A DNA stretch of 6,986 nucleotides, taken from assembly GCA_035642125.1 (NCBI GenBank), contig DASQSZ010000313.1:1-6986 (forward strand). Direction: 5' to 3'. This DNA is from CALAED01 sp937891035 (GTDB lineage: Bacteria > Actinomycetota > Actinomycetes > Streptosporangiales > Streptosporangiaceae). Positions within the stretch are counted from its first letter, which is position 1, and the number at the start of each line of letters is the position of its first letter. The translations under genes and the position numbers were made by a program. Below, in pieces: positions 1 through 6,310 of the stretch. Below the pieces are notes generated by a model. The model was not told the DNA's origin. It did no database searches and worked only from the letters and a program-made list of their open reading frames with translations.

Positions 1-860
1 CACACGGTGGCGGTGACGCCGCCGTGCGCGAGGGCCTTGATGTCGTCGTCGTTGGCCTCGGTGAGCAGGTCGGCGGAGGCGCAGCCGACCTCGGCGGCCA
101 CCTGCGGAGCGCCCATCCGCTCGGTGGCGCAGGCGTGGATGCGCGCTTTGAGGCCCACCCGCTTGCCGCTGACCAGCAGCGCCCGCGCCTCGTCCGGGGT
201 GAAATGCCCGTCGTCGCAGTAGACGTCGATGCTGTCGGCGCCGGCGGCGGCCGCGTCGCCGGCCCACAGCCGGACGGCCTCGATGTAGTCACGGCGCCGG
301 CCGAAGAACTCCGGCGGCAGCACGTGCGCGGCGAGGAAGGTGGCGTGGATGCGCGGCATGGCCGGCTCGCCCTCGAGCGAGCGCAGCAGGCGGATGTCGG
401 CGAGCTCACCGTCGCGGGTGAGGTGGTATCCGGTCTTGGCCTCGACGGTCGTCGTGCCGCTCATGATCCACTGACGCAGCCGCTCTCGTACGCCGTTGCA
501 CAGCGTCCAGGGGTCGGTGCCACGGGTCACCGTGACGGTCGAGGCGACGCCACCGCCCGCCGCCATGATCTCTGAGGAGGACGAGCCGCTGGTGCGCATC
601 GCCAGCTCGGCCCAGCGATTGCCCGCGTACACCGGGTGCGAGTGCGCGTCGATGAGGCCGGGGGTGACGAGCCCGCCACCGAGGTTTTCGACGTGGTCGA
701 CGTCGACGATGTCGTCGATGATGCCGGGGACGCTTTGCGGCAGGTCCGAGGCGGGCCCGGCCCACACGATCCGGTCGTTGTGAATGAGGATCGCGGCGTT
801 GCTGCAGACATCGGTGCCCGTCCAAAGCCGGCCGATGTTCGTCAACAGCCGCACCGTCAT
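1..860 (-). CDS. Amidohydrolase, imidazolonepropionase (HutI)-like, N-terminal part, runs off left edge
   Basis: The ATG at 860-858 opens a frame of 286 codons that is still open at position 1; HutI proteins are about 400 residues, so roughly the last 115 are missing. Seen: an N-terminus LLTNIGRLWTG, then VTPGLIDAHSHPVYAG with the metal-binding pair H73 and H75, R82 in the HutI-type NRWAE segment, GGGVASTV, GTTTVEAKTGY with K142, FLAAHVLPPE with H179, and RIHA with H242, matching HutI order and spacing throughout. HutI opens the ring of 4-imidazolone-5-propanoate in histidine breakdown, in the cytosol. Oddities: after H242 the usual HADE is HACA (A245 in place of Glu), and the usual SADH is SADL (L265 in place of His). 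Both residues are, from memory, part of the HutI active site, so the substrate may differ. The final Asp metal ligand lies outside the window. The upstream ribosome site is weak (GGTGA), and the start overlaps a small ORF stop as ATGA. Family is sure, function is not; it is not named hutI for that reason. Confidence 0.85.
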   Translation of the reverse strand, partial: MTVRLLTNIGRLWTGTDVCSNAAILIHNDRIVWAGPASDLPQSVPGIIDDIVDVDHVENLGGGLVTPGLIDAHSHPVYAGNRWAELAMRTSGSSSSEIMAAGGGVASTVTVTRGTDPWTLCNGVRERLRQWIMSGTTTVEAKTGYHLTRDGELADIRLLRSLEGEPAMPRIHATFLAAHVLPPEFFGRRRDYIEAVRLWAGDAAAAGADSIDVYCDDGHFTPDEARALLVSGKRVGLKARIHACATERMGAPQVAAEVGCASADLLTEANDDDIKALAHGGVTATV

Positions 861-1141
861 CGCGTCACCGTCCGGTCGCGCCGCGGGGCGCAGGGGAAGG
901 GTTGCCAGACACCATGCAGTGGGTCACCTGCTCTCGGTCGATAGCGCCGACTGGATGCCGGCGAAAACCTAGTGGGGTTGTCAGTGGTCACGAGACCACC
1001 GCGAGCAACCAACCCGCAGATATCGGTTTCGTCACGGTAGTGCACTGGCGGCACGGTGTACAGCCTCTTGCCGAGAAACGCAAACGTCCGCCCAATGGTT
1101 CCCCATCGTCGTTGTGCTCGGTGAAACAACGGTCCGGACAC
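857..1141 (-). CDS. Possible small protein or decayed Cys-rich mini-protein, ATGA-coupled to the amidohydrolase
   Basis: A 94-codon frame with a GTG start at 1141; internal GTGs at 1054 and 1045 are alternative starts. Its TGA (859-857) overlaps the amidohydrolase ATG as ATGA, the arrangement typical of translational coupling. The central part reads VHYRDETDICG, then LVTTDNPTRFSPASSRR. From memory, short actinobacterial proteins of unknown function share an HYRD..T.CG...VTTDP..VTCPxCRR pattern. Here the expected CPxC is SPAS, so both cysteines would be Ser, each explainable by one or two base changes. Third-position GC is clearly lower than in the flanking genes. I read it as a remnant or divergent member of such a family, but a chance frame is possible. 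No function can be assigned. Confidence 0.3.
   Translation of the reverse strand: MSGPLFHRAQRRWGTIGRTFAFLGKRLYTVPPVHYRDETDICGLVARGGLVTTDNPTRFSPASSRRYRPRAGDPLHGVWQPFPCAPRRDRTVTR
976..1010. repeat. Nested inverted repeat upstream of the amidohydrolase
   Basis: An inner perfect 6-bp repeat, GTGGTC (984-989) and GACCAC (994-999) around the tetraloop ACGA, sits inside an outer 5-bp repeat, GGTTG (976-980) and CAACC (1006-1010). The strands between the stems are 3 and 6 nt long. It lies about 115-150 bp upstream of the amidohydrolase start and inside the doubtful minus ORF. It could be an RNA hairpin in a leader, a weak terminator (no T-run follows on either strand) or a dimeric repressor site. 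The repeat itself is certain; its role is not. Confidence 0.45.
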
Positions 1142-1212
1142 CTTGGTCGCCGGGCCGCTGCCCGATCCTCTGACCGTACGGACTTACCAAAGATCATCTA
1201 GGGGAATGGGCA

Positions 1213-1404
1213 ATGTGTCACCACAAGGAAAGCCCCGTTTATCCCAATCCCGACATTGATCCGCGACGGCGACATGTCCTCCCGATGCACGCACGAGAGC
1301 CTCGGATGACCCGACCCCCGCCAATCAGAACAAATAGGGACAAATCTCAACCTTATGCCACGCCCGAACCGGGAGGACCGGGAGGACCGGGAGGACCGAG
1401 ATGA
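1213..1404 (+). CDS. Doubtful 63-residue ORF with a good ribosome binding site
   Basis: The ATG at 1213 is preceded by AGGGGA (1200-1205) at about 7 nt, a better ribosome site than most genes here have. The product starts MCHHKESP, is rich in Pro, Arg and His, and ends in GGP repeats encoded by a 9-bp tandem repeat. Against it: third positions are only about half G or C while neighbours are near saturation, no domain is recognised, and it points at the 3' end of hflX. I do not recognise it; it may be an orphan peptide or chance. Confidence 0.2.
   Translation: MCHHKESPVYPNPDIDPRRRHVLPMHAREPRMTRPPPIRTNRDKSQPYATPEPGGPGGPGGPR
1371..1397. repeat. 9-bp tandem repeat, three copies
   Basis: The unit GGGAGGACC occurs three times without interruption (1371-1379, 1380-1388, 1389-1397), just beyond the 3' end of hflX. 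A unit length divisible by 3 keeps the doubtful plus ORF open and gives GGP-GGP-GGP. Short G-rich tandem repeats like this vary easily in copy number by slippage. Confidence 0.85.
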
Positions 1405-1405
1405 T

Positions 1406-1420
1406 CCGGGGAGACCCCGG
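1406..1420 (-). terminator. GC hairpin after hflX, possible terminator
   Basis: CCGGGG (1406-1411) and CCCCGG (1415-1420) form a perfect 6-bp stem with the loop AGA, starting 4 nt past the hflX stop codon (1427-1425). No T-run follows in the hflX direction, so it is not a classical intrinsic terminator. Actinobacterial genes often end in GC stems without a U-tract, which is why I list it. Confidence 0.4.
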
Positions 1421-1424
1421 TTGC

Positions 1425-2864
1425 TCAGGGGCCGGTCGTCTCGACGGAGAAGCCCTCCAACTCGGCGGCGAGCCCCAGCGACACCCGGGCGTGCAGCGCG
1501 GTGCCCTGAGCCGTGTGCTCCTGGCTGAGGACCTCGCCGTGCTCGTGGACGCGCGCCACCAGATCACCGCGCTCGTACGGCAGCAGCACCCGCACCTCGC
1601 GCGCCGGCCTGGGCAGCCGCTCCTCGATGGCGGCGAGCAGCGCCTCGATGCCGTCGCCGGTACGGGCCGAGACCACCACGCTGTGCGGCTCGCGCCGCCG
1701 CAGCCTGCCGATCGTGAGCGGATCGGCCGCGTCGGACTTGTTGATCACGACGAGCTCGGCGACGTCGCCGGCGCCGATCTCGCGCAGCACCTCGCGGACG
1801 GCGTCGATCTGCGCCTCCGGGCCGGCGTCCGAGCCGTCGACCACGTGCAGGATCAGGTCGGCGTGTACGACCTCCTCGAGCGTCGACCGGAACGCCTCGA
1901 CGAGCTGGTGCGGCAGGTGCCGGACGAACCCCACGGTGTCGGCCAGCGTGAACGCGCGGCCGCCGGGTGACTGCGCCCGGCGTACGGTCGGATCAAGGGT
2001 GGCGAACAGCGCGTCCTCCACCAGGACCCCGGCCCCGGTGAGCCGGTTGAGCAGCGAGGACTTGCCGGCGTTGGTATAGCCGGCGATCGCCACGGCGGGC
2101 ACTTTGCGCCGGCGGCGCTCCGCCCGCATGGTGTCGCGCGACTTGGACATCGCGGCGAGCTGGCGACGCAGTTTGGCGGTGCGCGTGCGGATCCGGCGCC
2201 GATCCAGTTCGATCTTGGTCTCACCGGGACCACGGCCGCCGATGCCGACGCCGCCCGCCGCGCGGCCGCCGACCTGCCTGGACAGGTTGCCGCCCCAGCC
2301 GCGCAACCGGGGGAGCAGGTATTCGAGCTGGGCCAGCTCGACCTGGGCCTTGCCCTCGCGGCTGCGGGCATGCTGGGCGAAGATGTCGAGGATCAGCGCC
2401 GTCCGGTCGATGACCTTGACCTTGACGATGTCTTCGAGGTTGCGCAGCTGGCTCGGCGCCAGCTCGCCGTCGCAGATCACCGTGTCGGCACCTGACGCGA
2501 CGACGACGTCGCTCAGCTCGGCCGCCTTGCCGGCGCCGATGTAGGTCGCCGGGTCGGGCTTGGGACGGCGCTGCATCAGCCCTTCGAGCACCTGCGAGCC
2601 CGCGGTCTCGGCGAGCAACGCGAGCTCGCGCAGCGAGTTTTCCGCCCGCGACTCGTCGCCGTCGGTCCACACCCCGATGAGGACGACGCGCTCCAGCCGC
2701 AGCGCGCGGTACTCGACCTCGGTGATGTCGTGTAGTTCGGTGGAAAGACCGGCGACCCGGCGCAGTGCCTGGCGGTCGGCGAGGTCGAGGTCGCCGAGTG
2801 CCGGCAGGTCCTCGCGATCCCCGTGGTCTTCGTTGTCGTGGTCTTCGTAAGAAACAGAAGTCAT
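1425..2864 (-). CDS. hflX: Ribosome-splitting GTPase HflX
   Basis: A complete 479-residue HflX, a cytosolic GTPase that binds the 50S subunit and splits stalled or hibernating ribosomes under stress. Seen in order: an acidic His-rich N-terminal tail (residues 5-20), the HflX N-terminal domain (about 55-150), a helical linker with LPRLRGWGGNLSRQVGGRA and the Gly-rich GGRGPGE (209-215), then a full G domain: G1 GYTNAGKS (262-269), G2 around T289 to T293, G3 DTVGF (309-313), G4 NKSD (375-378) and G5 SAR (399-401). A short C-terminal domain follows. All nucleotide-binding motifs are intact. The ATG at 2864-2862 has AAGGAA (2872-2867) three bases upstream, and the Asp/Glu/His tail is ordinary for actinobacterial members. 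The gene is transcribed divergently from aceB. In many actinobacteria hflX follows dapF or miaA (from memory); here its upstream neighbour is malate synthase instead. Confidence 0.97.
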   Translation of the reverse strand: MTSVSYEDHDNEDHGDREDLPALGDLDLADRQALRRVAGLSTELHDITEVEYRALRLERVVLIGVWTDGDESRAENSLRELALLAETAGSQVLEGLMQRRPKPDPATYIGAGKAAELSDVVVASGADTVICDGELAPSQLRNLEDIVKVKVIDRTALILDIFAQHARSREGKAQVELAQLEYLLPRLRGWGGNLSRQVGGRAAGGVGIGGRGPGETKIELDRRRIRTRTAKLRRQLAAMSKSRDTMRAERRRRKVPAVAIAGYTNAGKSSLLNRLTGAGVLVEDALFATLDPTVRRAQSPGGRAFTLADTVGFVRHLPHQLVEAFRSTLEEVVHADLILHVVDGSDAGPEAQIDAVREVLREIGAGDVAELVVINKSDAADPLTIGRLRRREPHSVVVSARTGDGIEALLAAIEERLPRPAREVRVLLPYERGDLVARVHEHGEVLSQEHTAQGTALHARVSLGLAAELEGFSVETTGP

Positions 2865-2999
2865 AGTTCCTTGAATTCAACGCCGCCGTTCGCCCGGCTC
2901 TTCCCGACGATCGTCCCACGCGGGGTCGGGCCGTTCACCTGGTTTTTCAGCGGCCCGCGCCAGGCCCGGCGCACCGTGTGCGCGCCGACCGCCCGCTTC

Positions 3000-3039
3000 C
3001 CCCCACTCTCGCCCGGCAATCGCCCAGGGGCAATGGGGG
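3000..3039. repeat. Nested inverted repeat in the hflX leader side of the divergent region
   Basis: Outer arms CCCCCA (3000-3005) and TGGGGG (3034-3039) are perfect complements and enclose GCCC (3011-3014) with GGGC (3028-3031), separated by small internal loops. A direct repeat GGCAAT (3015-3020 and 3029-3034) overlaps it. If hflX has a long leader, this could fold in its mRNA; it could equally be chance in GC-rich DNA. Confidence 0.35.
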
Positions 3040-3103
3040 ACGGCGACCTTATACCTCGAGATGAGACGGGTATGACGCCGTTGAACGCTCGCGATCCGGG
3101 CCT

Positions 3104-3132
3104 TTGACCGTTATCGGCCGTCCGACTAGCGT
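3104..3132 (+). promoter_or_regulatory. Predicted vegetative sigma promoter for aceB-glcDE
   Basis: TTGACC (3104-3109), 17 bp, then TAGCGT (3127-3132). This fits the actinobacterial main-sigma pattern TTGAC-N17-TAnnnT. Transcription would start near 3139, giving a leader of about 39 nt before the aceB ATG. It is the best-scoring promoter by eye in the window and is oriented correctly for the operon. Confidence 0.55.
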
Positions 3133-3177
3133 TCCATATTACAGAAGCTAATTTTCACGGTACGAAAGGGCAGGCAG

Positions 3178-4785
3178 ATGACTGAAGCGGAGGGCGTGAC
3201 GGTAACCGGCCCCTTCCACGAGCGCTATGAGGAGATCCTCACGCCGGCGGCCCTCGACTTCCTCGCCACCTTGCAACGGGAGTTCGGCGCCCGCCGCCAG
3301 CAGCTTCTCGCCGCCCGCGCGGATCGGCAGCGGGAGCTGTCGAGCGGTGCCACCCTGGACTTCCTCCCCGACACCGCCGCGATCCGGGCCGACGACGGCT
3401 GGCGGGTCGCGCCACCGGCCCCCGGGCTCGAAGACCGCCGGGTAGAGATCACCGGCCCAACCGACCGCAAAATGACGATCAACGCGCTCAACTCCGGCGC
3501 CAAGATCTGGCTGGCCGACTTCGAGGACGCCAACACCCCGCTGTGGGAGAACATGGTCGAGGGCCACCTCAACCTGTGCGACGCGCTCGACCGCACCATC
3601 GACTTCACCGATCCCGCCTCCGGTAAGTCCTACGCGCTGCGGCCCGACGAGGATCTGGCCACCATCGTGGTCCGGCCGCGCGGCTGGCATCTGGACGAAA
3701 AGCACGTCGTCGTGGACGGCCTGCCGATGTCGGGGTCGCTGTTCGACTTCGGGCTCTACATGTTCCACGGCGCCCGGCGGCAGCTCGACAAGGGCAAAGG
3801 CCCCTACTTCTACATCGCCAAGATCGAAAGTCACCTCGAGGCGCGGCTGTGGAACGACGCGTTCAACCTCGCCCAAGACCTGCTCGGCATCCCGCGCGGG
3901 ACGATCCGGGCCACCGTGCTCATCGAGACATTCCCGGCCGCCTTCGAGATGGACGAGATCCTCTATGAGCTGCGCGACCATTCGGCCGGGCTCAATGCCG
4001 GCCGGTGGGACTACCTCTTTTCCGTGATCAAGAAGTTCCGCGACCGCGGCGCCGCGTTCCTGCTGCCGGACCGCAACTCGATCACGATGACGGCGCCGTT
4101 CATGCGCGCGTACACCGAGCTGCTTGTGCGCACCTGCCACCACCGCGGCGCGCACGCGATCGGCGGCATGGCGGCGTTCATCCCTTCCCGCCGGGACGAA
4201 GAGGTCAACAAGGTCGCCATGGACAAGGTGCGCGCCGACAAGACCCGCGAGTCCGGAGACGGCTTCGACGGATCCTGGGTGGCTCATCCCGACCTGGTGC
4301 CGCTGTGCGGCGAGGTGTTCGACGGCGTGCTCGGCGACCGGCCCAACCAGCTGGAGCGGCTGCGCGAAGACGTATCCGTGTCCGCCGCCGACCTCCTCGC
4401 CGTCGACAAGACCCCCGGCGAGGTCACCGAGGCCGGCCTACGCAACGACATCAGCGTGGGTCTGCAGTACCTCGCCACCTGGCTGGGCGGTAACGGCGCC
4501 GTCGCGATCTTCAACCTCATGGAAGACGCGGCCACCGCCGAGATCGCCAGATCGCAGGTCTGGCAGTGGCTGCACAACGACGTCACGTTGGCCGACGGTC
4601 CCAAGATCACCACTGAACTCGTCGAGCGGTACATCGGCGAGGAGCTGGAGAAGATCCGCGCCGCGCTCGGCGGCGGTTACGACGAGAAGCTGTTCGCCCA
4701 GGCCGTGACCCTCTTCAAAGAGGTCGCGCTGGCCGACGACTTCGTCGAGTTCCTCACCCTGCCCGCCTACGAACGGATGCCCTAG
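3178..4785 (+). CDS. aceB: Malate synthase A
   Basis: A complete 535-residue cytosolic class A malate synthase, which condenses glyoxylate with acetyl-CoA to malate and CoA using Mg2+. The length is usual for the A form (about 530) and well short of the G form (about 720). The family signature is present as RDHSAGLNAGRWDYLFS (266-282). Active-site residues line up with E. coli numbering: R166 in VVRPRGW, E250 in LIETFP and D278 in GRWDY for metal binding, and the catalytic base D450 in NLMEDAATAEIARSQVWQW (E. coli D447). Start: the ATG at 3178 has AAAGGG (3165-3170) 7 nt upstream and a promoter about 40 bp further up. It is followed 70 bp later by glcD on the same strand, so it most likely removes glyoxylate made by glycolate oxidase. 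No isocitrate lyase is nearby. Nothing in the protein looks broken. Confidence 0.97.
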   Translation: MTEAEGVTVTGPFHERYEEILTPAALDFLATLQREFGARRQQLLAARADRQRELSSGATLDFLPDTAAIRADDGWRVAPPAPGLEDRRVEITGPTDRKMTINALNSGAKIWLADFEDANTPLWENMVEGHLNLCDALDRTIDFTDPASGKSYALRPDEDLATIVVRPRGWHLDEKHVVVDGLPMSGSLFDFGLYMFHGARRQLDKGKGPYFYIAKIESHLEARLWNDAFNLAQDLLGIPRGTIRATVLIETFPAAFEMDEILYELRDHSAGLNAGRWDYLFSVIKKFRDRGAAFLLPDRNSITMTAPFMRAYTELLVRTCHHRGAHAIGGMAAFIPSRRDEEVNKVAMDKVRADKTRESGDGFDGSWVAHPDLVPLCGEVFDGVLGDRPNQLERLREDVSVSAADLLAVDKTPGEVTEAGLRNDISVGLQYLATWLGGNGAVAIFNLMEDAATAEIARSQVWQWLHNDVTLADGPKITTELVERYIGEELEKIRAALGGGYDEKLFAQAVTLFKEVALADDFVEFLTLPAYERMP

Positions 4786-4790
4786 CACAT

Positions 4791-4806
4791 CCGGCTGAGG
4801 CGCCGG
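4791..4806 (+). other. Short hairpin between aceB and glcD
   Basis: CCGGC (4791-4795) and GCCGG (4802-4806) form a 5-bp stem with a 6-nt loop, 5 nt after the aceB stop. There is no T-run. It may act as a weak attenuator or 3' end stabiliser between the two genes, or mean nothing; I do not take it as a full terminator. Confidence 0.25.
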
Positions 4807-4855
4807 CGCACACGATCTTGCGGTCGCGGCCCGCACGAGGTGTGATGGGAGTGTT

Positions 4856-6310
4856 ATGAGCGCCACACTCGCGGCACTGGCCGCGCGCTTCACCGAGCTG
4901 CTCGGCGCCGGGGGCGTCATCACCGACCCCGCGCGGCTGCGCACGTACGAGTGCGACGGGCTGACTTATCACAAGGCGACGCCGGGGCTCGTCGTGCTGC
5001 CCGGCTCGGCCGAGCAGATCGCCGCGATCGTCCGGGACTGCACCGCGGAGGGCGTCCCGTACATCGCCCGCGGCTCTGGCACCGGCCTGTCGGGCGGTGC
5101 GCTCCCGCGCACCGACGGCGTGCTCATCGTCACCTCGAAGATGCGCCGCATCATCGAGATCGACGCCGCCAACCAGCGCGCGGTCGTCGAGCCCGGCGTG
5201 ATCAACCTCGACGTCAGCAAGGCGGCCAAGCCGTACGGCTATTACTACGCGCCCGACCCCTCCAGCCAGCAGATCTGCTCGATCGGCGGCAACGTGGCCG
5301 AGAACTCGGGCGGCGCACACTGCCTGAAGTACGGCTTCACCGTCAACCATGTGCTCGGCCTGGAGATCGTCACACCGGACGGCGACATCGTCCAGATCAA
5401 CGAGGGCGACCCCGGCTACGACCTGCTGGGCGCGTTCGTCGGGTCCGAAGGCACGCTGGGCATCGCCACCAAGGTCACGGTGCGGCTGACCCGGCTGCCG
5501 GAGACCGTCCAGACGCTGCTCGCCGCCTTCGAGTCGATCGAGGCGGCCGGCGCGGCGGTCTCGGCCATCATCGGCGCCGGCGTGGTGCCGGCGGCGATCG
5601 AGATGATGGACGCCTTGTCGATCGAGGCGGCCGAGGCGGCGGTGCACTGCGACTACCCCGCCGGGGCCGGCGCGGTGCTCGTGGTCGAGCTCGACGGGCC
5701 GATCGCCGAGGTCGGCCACCAGTTCGCCGAGGTCGAACGGCTGTGCCAGGAGTCCGGCGCGTTCGAGATCCGCATCGCGGCCGACGACGTCGAGCGCGCC
5801 TTGATCTGGAAAGGACGCAAGTCGGCCTTCGCCGCCGTCGGCCGGATCAGCCCCGACTACATCGTGCAGGACGGGGTGATCCCGCGTACCTCCCTGCCCG
5901 TCGTGCTGGCCCGCATCGACGAGTTGTCCCGCGAAAGCGGGATCAGGGTCGCCAACGTCTTCCATGCCGGCGACGGCAATCTGCATCCGCTCGTGCTCTA
6001 CGACGACGGGGTACCCGGCGCGGGCGAACGGGCCGAAGAGGTCTCCGGCAAGATCCTCGATCTGTGCATCGAGCACGGCGGCTCCATCACCGGCGAGCAC
6101 GGCGTCGGCGTCGACAAGTCGCGCCACATGGCGCGCATGTTCACCGACGTCGACCTCGACACGATGCAGATGGTGCGCTGCGCGTTCGACCCGGCGGGGC
6201 TGTGCAACCCGGGGAAGGTGTTCCCCACTCCGCGGTTGTGCGGCGAGGTGCCGGGGCGGCGCTCGGGGGTCCATCCCCTCGTCGAGGCCGGGAAAGCGGA
6301 CCTGTTCTGA
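4856..6310 (+). CDS. glcD: Glycolate oxidase subunit GlcD (FAD-linked oxidase)
   Basis: A complete 484-residue flavoprotein of the GlcD family (E. coli GlcD is about 499), which oxidises glycolate to glyoxylate as part of the GlcDEF complex and passes electrons toward the respiratory chain. Seen: a PCMH-type FAD-binding domain with RGSGTGLSGGALP (72-84), PDPSSQQICSIGGNVAENSGG ending at residue 153, and FVGSEGTLGIATKV; then the FAD-oxidase C-terminal domain with GVIPRTSLP, FHAGDGNLHP (H370 to P378), GEHGVGVDK (E414, H415) and NPGKVFPTPR (451 on), plus a tail of about 24 residues. D-lactate dehydrogenases share this fold, but the following glcE points to glycolate. Start: the ATG at 4856 has GGGAG (4847-4851) 4 nt upstream. 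It lies 70 bp after aceB, and its TGA overlaps the mini-ORF start. Confidence 0.94.
   Translation: MSATLAALAARFTELLGAGGVITDPARLRTYECDGLTYHKATPGLVVLPGSAEQIAAIVRDCTAEGVPYIARGSGTGLSGGALPRTDGVLIVTSKMRRIIEIDAANQRAVVEPGVINLDVSKAAKPYGYYYAPDPSSQQICSIGGNVAENSGGAHCLKYGFTVNHVLGLEIVTPDGDIVQINEGDPGYDLLGAFVGSEGTLGIATKVTVRLTRLPETVQTLLAAFESIEAAGAAVSAIIGAGVVPAAIEMMDALSIEAAEAAVHCDYPAGAGAVLVVELDGPIAEVGHQFAEVERLCQESGAFEIRIAADDVERALIWKGRKSAFAAVGRISPDYIVQDGVIPRTSLPVVLARIDELSRESGIRVANVFHAGDGNLHPLVLYDDGVPGAGERAEEVSGKILDLCIEHGGSITGEHGVGVDKSRHMARMFTDVDLDTMQMVRCAFDPAGLCNPGKVFPTPRLCGEVPGRRSGVHPLVEAGKADLF

Larger units (their letters stand above)
861..1424. other. Gene-poor stretch between hflX and the amidohydrolase
   Basis: This 564-bp stretch is lower in GC than its surroundings and has no gene with convincing codon use. 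It holds the doubtful ATGA-coupled minus ORF, a nested inverted repeat (976-1010), short palindromes AGTGCACT (1039-1046) and CCGTACGG (1174-1181), an inverted repeat CGTTGT/ACAACG (1110-1115 with 1126-1131), a doubtful plus ORF (1213-1404), a 9-bp tandem repeat (1371-1397) and a GC hairpin after hflX (1406-1420). No promoter for the amidohydrolase was convincing. Confidence 0.6.
2865..3177. other. Divergent intergenic region between hflX and aceB
   Basis: This 313-bp region separates two divergent genes and has no credible gene. It holds the aceB promoter (3104-3132), a TTC-N9-GAA element over the predicted aceB start site (3132-3146), a nested inverted repeat (3000-3039), and the perfect 10-bp palindrome TTGAATTCAA (2871-2880) touching the hflX ribosome binding site. 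No convincing hflX promoter was found; the nearest -10-like element is TAAGGT on the minus strand (3051-3046), with a poor -35. Confidence 0.7.

Noticed and set aside
24..575. 183-codon open frame on the plus strand at the left edge
   Set aside because: It is antisense to the amidohydrolase, which has clear family motifs; the product is Val/Gly/Ala/Arg-rich with no domain.
1034..1062. Possible amidohydrolase promoter on the minus strand (TGTACA, 17 bp, TACCGT)
   Set aside because: The -35 matches only 4 of 6 consensus bases and the site lies within the possible upstream ORF; too weak to list as a feature.
902..1201. 99-codon plus-strand frame in the gene-poor stretch
   Set aside because: There is no convincing ribosome site, codon use is not typical for this genome, and no motif is recognised; it overlaps the better-supported minus frame.
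3046..3074. Possible hflX promoter on the minus strand (-10 TAAGGT)
   Set aside because: The -10 fits TAnnnT, but the sequence 17-18 bp upstream (CATACC or TCATAC) does not resemble a -35.
3148..4287. 379-codon open frame on the minus strand opposite aceB
   Set aside because: It is the mirror of a well-supported malate synthase reading frame and has no recognisable protein motif.
4818..4846. Possible separate promoter for glcD (TTGCGG, 17 bp, TGTGAT)
   Set aside because: The -10 lacks the key A at position 2, and the start would fall on the ribosome binding site, so glcD is more likely read from the aceB promoter.
4754..6274. 506-codon open frame on the minus strand, longer than glcD itself
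   Set aside because: It lies wholly opposite glcD, whose motifs are unmistakable. Its product is low-complexity Arg/Asp/Gly/Ala-rich with no domain. Long antisense frames are expected where third positions are nearly all G or C.
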